Shown here in pieces: positions 57,467 to 64,000 of a DNA stretch of 64,000 nt (positions are counted from its first letter, which is position 1; each line of letters starts with the position of its first letter). Made by a program: the position numbers and the translations under genes. The notes under the pieces were generated by a model, which did not search any database, had not been told where the DNA came from, and saw only the letters and a program-made list of their open reading frames with translations. The DNA is from Lunularia cruciata (lineage: Eukaryota; Streptophyta; Marchantiopsida; Lunulariales; Lunulariaceae), in contig OX419762.1 of assembly GCA_948567375.1 (NCBI GenBank), forward strand, positions 58,546,841 to 58,610,840, read 5' to 3'.

Positions 57467-60400
57467 GTACTAGGAGGATGATGTTTCTACATCACTAAGA
57501 CTTCAACAATTACTATTACCAGTAGCATTTAGAGGGAGGTTAATGTTTCATCCATATTCAGAATCCCAGAAGCATGATACATCGTTAAAAAGGAGACAAT
57601 TTAGTATTTTGGTATCTTCATTACTTGTGTCTTTAAATTATCACATCTATTAACACTGCAGAATCTTGTTATGAAAGTCGATACCTCATTGATATTTGTT
57701 TTGTATGGACTGATTAATTGTCAAAGTACAGTCATGAGTTTATATATTTGTCTAAATTATTTTTTTTACATGAACTTAAAGTTCAACTACCATATCAATA
57801 TTATATTTCATCCTAAATGGGACGCCTTAAGCTTGACAACTTTTAGATAAGAAGGTCCCACTTTACCTATAAGAACTTAACGTTTACATAAGTTTTATCA
57901 ATTAAATCAACTTCTCTTTTCTCTATATGAATTTATTTATTTATTTATTTATATTCACTAAAAAGTGAAGTTTTTCCACACTTGCAACTGTTACATGAAT
58001 GCTTATACAGCTCGAAACTCGATATAAATCGATCCAATCACGAATTTCATCAATCAATTGGTTGTATATGAGCGATGGTTATGAATCCTGCATCCTGAAT
58101 AATCTGCTCAGATTTTTGTGGTAAAATGTGCCCACAGAAGTGCTTGAAAGTGCAAAGTGCGTAAAGCTGTATAATACTTAGAGCTGATCATTATCAAGGA
58201 AATGAATAGATGACATTGTTTACTAATGTTTGCATTAATATTCAAAATTGACCTGTTTTTGACAATCTATTGACAATCGATAGATCCAATATCACTTCAC
58301 GGATGTTAGCATCTAAGAAAGGTACTAAGTTAAAGGTACTTAATCTAGTTAGTTAAAGTTTAGAGTCTGTTCATAAGAAATAAAAAAGAACAATGCATTC
58401 ACTCTAAATATAGACTATTCCGAACATATTGGACATTTTAAGATACAAAAAGACAATTTGATGGATGAATTTGGACTTTTAGTTGGAGTCAATTGGATTT
58501 GGAATAAAATTTTGGACTTTAAGATATATTAGATAATAAATCAATAAATGAGATGATTAATCTAATAAAAATTAGTAATACATAAACTGTTTATATCATT
58601 AAAGATGATATTGATTAGAAAAATAATACATGGATTTAATAACAATGGATATGACAAGACAAGAATAATTTAAAAACTATTAAAAAAAAAATATTTATAT
58701 TTATTCAAATGAAAAGTTTTAAATTTTTTAAGAATAGATTAAGAGTAAAGTTTCATTAATTTTCCACATAAATTAAGAATAAAACTAAAGAAATATCTCA
58801 AGTAAACCAGAGAGTATCGTCAACTCAAACATTTAACTAAAATTATATGTAGGATTACTAGTACGCATCTTCTACGAGGGTATGGGCATGGAAATCTAGA
58901 GCTATCTGCCTTTAGCACTTGGTGTACGCTTATATGCTTAGTTGTAACTTTCATGTAGATTTCAGGAAGAAAATGCAGCCATCTCCATTGACTCCACTCA
59001 GGACTTGAGGTTCCGTACAGAAAGGATCTCTCAAATCTTATTTTTAGGCACGCTGTGTTTCCTTGCACATAGGGAGTATTAGTTGAATGGATTTATGGAC
59101 GCCACCGTTTCATTGGGAATTTGTATTAGTTGATAGATCTTCTCTCCTAGCTGATTGCCCGAAGTGCTCTTTCAAGCCACATACAATTTTCCACAAGAAA
59201 ACCTTGTGCATGTCAAACCATGAGCATTATTCCATCAAATGAATCCTCCAATGACACGAAACGAGAGTGTGATTGTTCATTTGGTGAACGAACAAATCTC
59301 TTGATGTTCTTCCAGTTCTTTAGCAAGCTTCAAGATGTTCTCAAGTCAAGATGTTTTAGCACGTGTCTCACGACTTTAGACTTTGAAATGGAGGTTCTCT
59401 TGTGTTTGACCAGGTCTTCAATCTATCACCATGGTTTGGTCTAAAAAAGAGCCAACCTCTAGCTTTTGGCTTACTTTAACATCAAAAGCACCTACTTGAG
59501 CTTGGAAAAGTGTATGTCCTTTCTCCCAATATGAAATGACATATTTTAGGTCTTTTTTATTGCTTCCCATCTGAGTCACCTTTCACTCTCTTAGATGTTT
59601 GACATAGCTCTTGAGGTAAAGGATTATATTTATAGACATTGGATGTAAATCAACCATAGCTTTGTAAACATGTTAATTAAAAGTTAAGAATACAAAGATG
59701 TCTATCTTAGAATTATGATACTTTCTCTTCCACAGAGACCTATCCTTTGTAGGTAACCAAGGTATGTTAGAACTGTCTTTAATTGGAAGACTGGGATATC
59801 TACTGGAGTATCACTAGAAAGTGAAAGGCTATTGAGGAACATTGACCTATTATCAATGGTACACAAACTTCAACATCAGATCCATAACGAATCACTTCTT
59901 GCAAGAATGAAGGGATTGCATTTACTGTCTTTGCTTAAATATATTGGCAAGGATTAGTATAAGAATATCCCCTTTGATTAGAGCTCTAAGTATTTTGGAA
60001 ACCAAAGCATCAATCATCTCATCAGTATAGTCAACCACGAGGAAAGCCATCTCAATGGTAATAAAAAATGCCCATAGCAAAAATTTTACTCATGAAAACC
60101 ATAACAGCGTCTTATGTTTTATTCAGATTTCTCATCTAAATGAATAGATGTTACGGCATACGATTTTCACACCAAGTCACCATAAAAATAGTGGTTAGTG
60201 CTCACACCATGAACATTGAGATAGGTCTTCTCAAGAACCTCTTTGTCCATCAGTGCATCAAAATGAGTACGAGACTTAAACCTACCACAAAAACCAAGGT
60301 CACCATCAAGAAATTCAAGATTCTAGAAGCATTTGATCATTGAGCTCACTAGATAATTTGGGTTACTAGACATAACACTTAAAAGGCAACAAAAACAATA

Positions 60401-61600
60401 GATACTTTTCAAATCCTTTTAGATTTATGGAGAATGGTTGACATTTTTTTGAAGGACTTAATTATACTTGAAATGTATAGGACCCAAGTCTTGATTTGAT
60501 GAGTTTTGTCATGGATGATAGAAAGAAATATTAGTTAGCTTGTGCAAGTCTATTATTCACATAAAATATGTTGCACCAAGACATTTGAGCTTTCAGACGT
60601 GTCTCCCTTTCCCATTCCAATTGCACACAAATATCTTTGGTCCTTTTCTGCATCAGTTTCATCTTGAGTACAATACATTTTTCACACTTTGTTAATACAC
60701 TACACTTTTGAAGTTGATAATTTTCAAAATTATCCCTTTGATTGGATAGTAATTTGATCTTGATATCACTTCAATAGCCATCATCTCCATCTTAGTTATC
60801 AACTCCTCAAATAGTTGTTCCTTAGTAGGACAAGAAAGTTTGTTATAAACTAAATAGGCCTCTACCCTATGTGTTTCCATAACATAAAGCATAACCTTAC
60901 TCAATCTCAAAAGCTATTGAAACATGATTTGTTTGCAACAATGATAGAAGTTCATGGTTTTCTCAACCCACTATTACAATTGAAACAAACTTTAGTATCT
61001 CATATATAAAAAAATTTGTACAAAAAAGGTTAAGAGCAAGAGAAACCAAAATTTCATAGAGAATTTTCTTGCAAATAATGATTTTAGTAAACACCATTTG
61101 ACCACATTGATATTTTTAGTGCTTGGAAAATTCTAATTTCTCTACTTTTTATGTTTTTTCTTGTTTCCTTGTTTAGAATAGAGTAAAGAGCGGATTCCTT
61201 CCTTTAGGGGAGAATTCCACAAAATTGGATTTTGGGTGAAGACCTTGTCTTTGGAAGATATGCTCCTTCACCAGACTAGTGTCTTCACCAAATAATTGGT
61301 CAAATTTATAGTGAAGATGAGAAACCATCTTCCAAATATGAGACTCCATTCTTTGGAAAACCAGATAGGCTATCTTTGGGAGTGCAAGAGTACTCTTTGT
61401 TGAAGTGAGACCAATGGTACACACATTTCAAGAACATGCAAAGAACGCCTCCCACATTACTCACATGAGTGTAGAGTGATGTGGGACTGAAGACCATTGC
61501 AAGCAAGGATAGGAAAATCCACTATAAATTTGAGGTTTTCATGGTGAAGAGGTTTTCATATTTCTTAAGGCTTACATTCTTTACAAATTTTTTGGCTCAT
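57467..61600. other. Intergenic DNA downstream of the carbonic anhydrase gene
   Basis: AT-rich, especially 57700-58000 and 58350-58800. Short chance frames on both strands. The part from about 59100 to 61500 contains wording faintly like decayed transposon coding sequence on the minus strand, but I cannot assign a domain. No host gene recognised. Confidence 0.5.
57931..57953. repeat. (TTTA)n microsatellite
   Basis: About five to six tandem ATTT units in the AT-rich 3' flank of the carbonic anhydrase gene. Confidence 0.85.
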
Positions 61601-61649
61601 GCAATCCAAGTGAATAGAGGAGAAATCAAAAGTCAATTTGTGAGGAACA

Positions 61650-62400
61650 TCAATTGCTAGCACAATGGTCAAGAGAGCATCTCCTTGGGTTACTAAGAAC
61701 ATCCAAACTTGACCCCAATTGTCTATCTATGGGAAGGGTTGCCCAAAGAGTGATATTGCAGAGGTTGATATTGAGTTTTCTTTTGTGGTATTGGGAGTAT
61801 ACTTTGGATCTTATGGCTTTGGAGCTTCATGGGATGACGATAGTAGTACCAGGAGGGTTGAGAGTGAATGTGAGAGAATGGAAACCCTTCCACTGGAGAA
61901 AGACATTAGGGAGTGGTAGCATTGGTGGCAAGAGGCTATACTTTTATATCTTGCTTCAACCTCAATAGCAAGATCCATGCAAGGGTAGATAAGGCCTTTG
62001 CCCATAATATGCATCCCCCAATGGATGCTTAGTGGTTGATTACAAAAATCCTATCCAAAGGGAAATTGGTGGTGCATTGATGAAGATTTTCAAGCCCCAG
62101 TGCACTAACTATCTCATGAACTCAGACGTTGCTTTCTTCACGCACCTAGTTTTGGAGGGATCAATCACTTGGGAGCAGATCTTCCACACTCATGTCCATA
62201 AGATGTACAATGTGTTTGATGGGGCAGGACCTTGTTACTTGATGCCATTTGTAGTGCATTTCTACTTCAGCCATGGATTACTCATTGAGGAAAAGCAGTT
62301 GGATTTTTTGTGTCATAAAGTGTTGCCTTCTTATTTTGAAGATGACCCCAAGGGCTTGCACCAAATGGAGCTTGTGGTGGAAGTGGATGACAAGTATTAA
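61650..62400 (+). pseudogene. Family-2 gypsy gag (second plus-strand copy)
   Basis: Overlapping frames 61654-61968 and 61719-61919 give the N-terminal part (DIEFSFVVLGVYFGSYGFGA). The frame 62032-62400 is open for 122 codons: MVDYKNPIQREIGGALMKIF, YLMNSDVAFFTHLVLEGSIT, FHTHVHKMYNVFDGAGPCYL, VLPSYFEDDPKGLHQM. It matches the gag relics at 9480-12289 and 51389/41486. Not a host gene; frameshifts separate the pieces. Confidence 0.7.
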
Positions 62401-62403
62401 AAG

Positions 62404-62830
62404 ATGGTGAATTGTGAGTCTGGTGAAGAAGGAGAAGAAGTGAAAATTCCATGTTACCCCACCATCAAGAAGTCTGCTATTTGGAAGAGAGCAAAGACAC
62501 ACCAAGTTATGAAGATTCAAATAAAGATGAAGACATCTAACCCAAAGAAGAAGAAGAAGAAAGACCTTCAAAAGTGCATGGAACAGAATCTGATTGAGAA
62601 GGAGAAGCATTGGAGGAACCACAAGAAAAAGTTACCAAGAGCCAATAAAGAGTGGCTCTTGGAGAAGCTAGTGTATGCAGAATCAACAACATGCTCCCCC
62701 AAAGTGCCACTCACCAAAAGAAACAGAGAAGCTAAATTCACGGATTGGGTTAGGAAGGTGATTTCAATGAAGAGAAAGAAGAAACTGAAATCAAAATTGG
62801 TAGAAGTGGCGGTCATGAGAGTGCCTGATT
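62404..62830 (+). pseudogene. Family-2 Lys-rich region fused to RNase H
   Basis: A 142-codon Lys/Glu-rich segment (NPKKKKKKDLQK, EKEKHWRNHKKKLPRANKEW, VRKVISMKRKKKLKSKL) continues in the same frame into RNase H (VPDWDLPFQVYVDMSF). Protease and RT, present in the copy at 38575-40188, are absent here. The open frame across the join suggests an internal deletion. Confidence 0.6.
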
Positions 62831-63225
62831 GGGACCTACCATTTCAAGTTTATGTGGATATGTCTTTTGTTGCCATTGGAGTTTTCTTTAGTTAGAAGGA
62901 TGACAAGAAAAAAAACTATCACATCTATTATGCAAGTGGATAACTATTTGCACCAAAGAAAAATTATACCACCATAGAGAGGGAAGAGAGTGAATTTTTG
63001 GGTATGATTTATGACTCATAGAAATTTCAACGTTACCTCTTGGAGTATGAATTTATACTATGTTGACCACTTTGCTTTGCAGCATCTTGTGAAGAAGGTA
63101 GACCTTTTAGGAAGGATTATAAGATGGCTTTTTTTAATGCAAGAATTCACTACACAATTCAAGTGAGGAAGGATATGCATCATGAAAATGCAGACTCTTT
63201 GTCAAGGTTGGCAACAGAAGATTGA
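62829..63225 (+). pseudogene. Family-2 RNase H (second copy)
   Basis: PDWDLPFQVYVDMSFVAIGV (catalytic Asp), KNYHIYYASG, KKNYTTIEREESEFLGMIYD, FQRYLLEYEFIL, then VRKDMHHENADSLSRLATED. Stops inside. The middle part with the second Asp is shortened. Confidence 0.8.
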
Positions 63226-64000
63226 ATGAGGAACTAAAGGATGATTTTCCTTGAAAAGATCTCTTCTTCCTAACAATATCTCAAAGGACATGCTATTAGA
63301 AGGAATATAAATACTTGCAAACCTTACAATGCCCAGAAGGGTTGGACTCAGAATAGAGGGTGGTAGTTCTTCATCAGATGAGACCCTACCAATTGAAGAT
63401 TGGAGTTCTCTCCAAGATGGGAGAAGATGAAGTCTTATGACAATGTCTAGAGTCCTACCAAGTGGGTGGAGTGATACAAGTCCTTTATTCTAAAGTGTTG
63501 GGAAAACACTATCAAAAGATACTAAGAACCGGGTATTGGAGGCCCACAATATATAAAGATGTACGTGAATACATCAAGGAATGTGATTCATGTCAATGGA
63601 TTGGTAACCCCACTCCTAGCACACAATAACCCTTACTACCAATTTTACCGTTGGCACCATTTGAGAAATGGGGAATTGACTTTGTAGGTCTAATTTAGCC
63701 AACAACACAAACCACAAGGAAGAGGCACATCCTAGGATGCACATATTACACTATTAAGGTAGTAGAGGTAGAGACTACACAAAAGGATTATACAAAAAAG
63801 CTCATCTTCCAAAACATCACTTCCCATTGGCTATCCACTAGAATAATTGAGTGATTGAGGGACTCATTTCTTGAATAGCCTTAAATAAGCACTTATTGAG
63901 TATTTCCTTATCAAATACCAAAAAATGACTCCTTATAATTCAAAGGCCAATGGGTTAACATAGGAATCCAATGGATTGTTGTGACAACCCATTGAACTCT
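63226..64000 (+). pseudogene. Family-2 integrase (runs off the window)
   Basis: An HHCC module remnant (GYWRPTIYKDVREYIKECDS, C..C) is followed by LPLAPFEKWGIDFVG with the first catalytic Asp (about 63650-63700) and frameshifted remains of the core to the window end. Several stops. Confidence 0.8.

Overview
This window is plant nuclear DNA. Most of it (about 48 of 64 kb) is old, nested, degraded LTR-type retrotransposons. They surround one recognisable host gene, a seven-exon alpha-type carbonic anhydrase with a secretory signal (55291-57466, + strand). Plant features are the Ty1/copia and Ty3/gypsy proteins, GT-AG introns of a few hundred bases or less, the plant-like alpha carbonic anhydrase, and stop codons that look like decay of methylated CHG sites. 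I cannot name the species. The repeat families suggest a large-genome, possibly non-flowering, land plant, but that is a guess.

Layout. 1-5657: two copia relics, a minus-strand one (5' LTR 2662-3042) lying in the integrase region of a plus-strand one. 5658-9480: no recognisable gene. 9480-12289: gag-like remains of a second gypsy family ('family 2'). 12290-36660: a nest. Family-1 gypsy copy A (minus; 12290-21151 continuing at 35049-36660) is split in gag by a solo LTR ('LTR2'). Family-1 copy B (plus, 21835-35040) sits in that LTR close to its end, and copy B is split by a 3.4-kb TG..CA element full of tandem repeats (27015-30439). 36661-52700: a family-2 gypsy element (minus) split in gag by family-1 copy C (minus, 41487-51388). 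52700-61600: the low-repeat region with the carbonic anhydrase gene. 61600-64000: another family-2 relic (plus) that runs off the window.

The main finding is family 1, seen three times and about 9-9.8 kb without insertions. Its order is gag - aspartic protease - C5-cytosine DNA methyltransferase - reverse transcriptase - RNase H - DDE integrase - PHD finger. Its ends are not conventional LTRs. All three copies read X - internal - Y - X - Y (X about 440 bp, Y about 105-125 bp). This A1-internal-B1-A2-B2 'split direct repeat' plan is known from tyrosine-recombinase retrotransposons, not from DDE-integrase gypsy elements. Copies B and C are flanked by short target-site duplications at exactly these X/Y termini, and the internal Y|X junction is a palindrome that looks like two element ends joined. 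A gypsy retrotransposon carrying its own DNA methyltransferase, a histone-reading finger and a circle-like terminal plan is the best candidate for an undescribed system. All three copies carry stops and frameshifts, so they are fossils.
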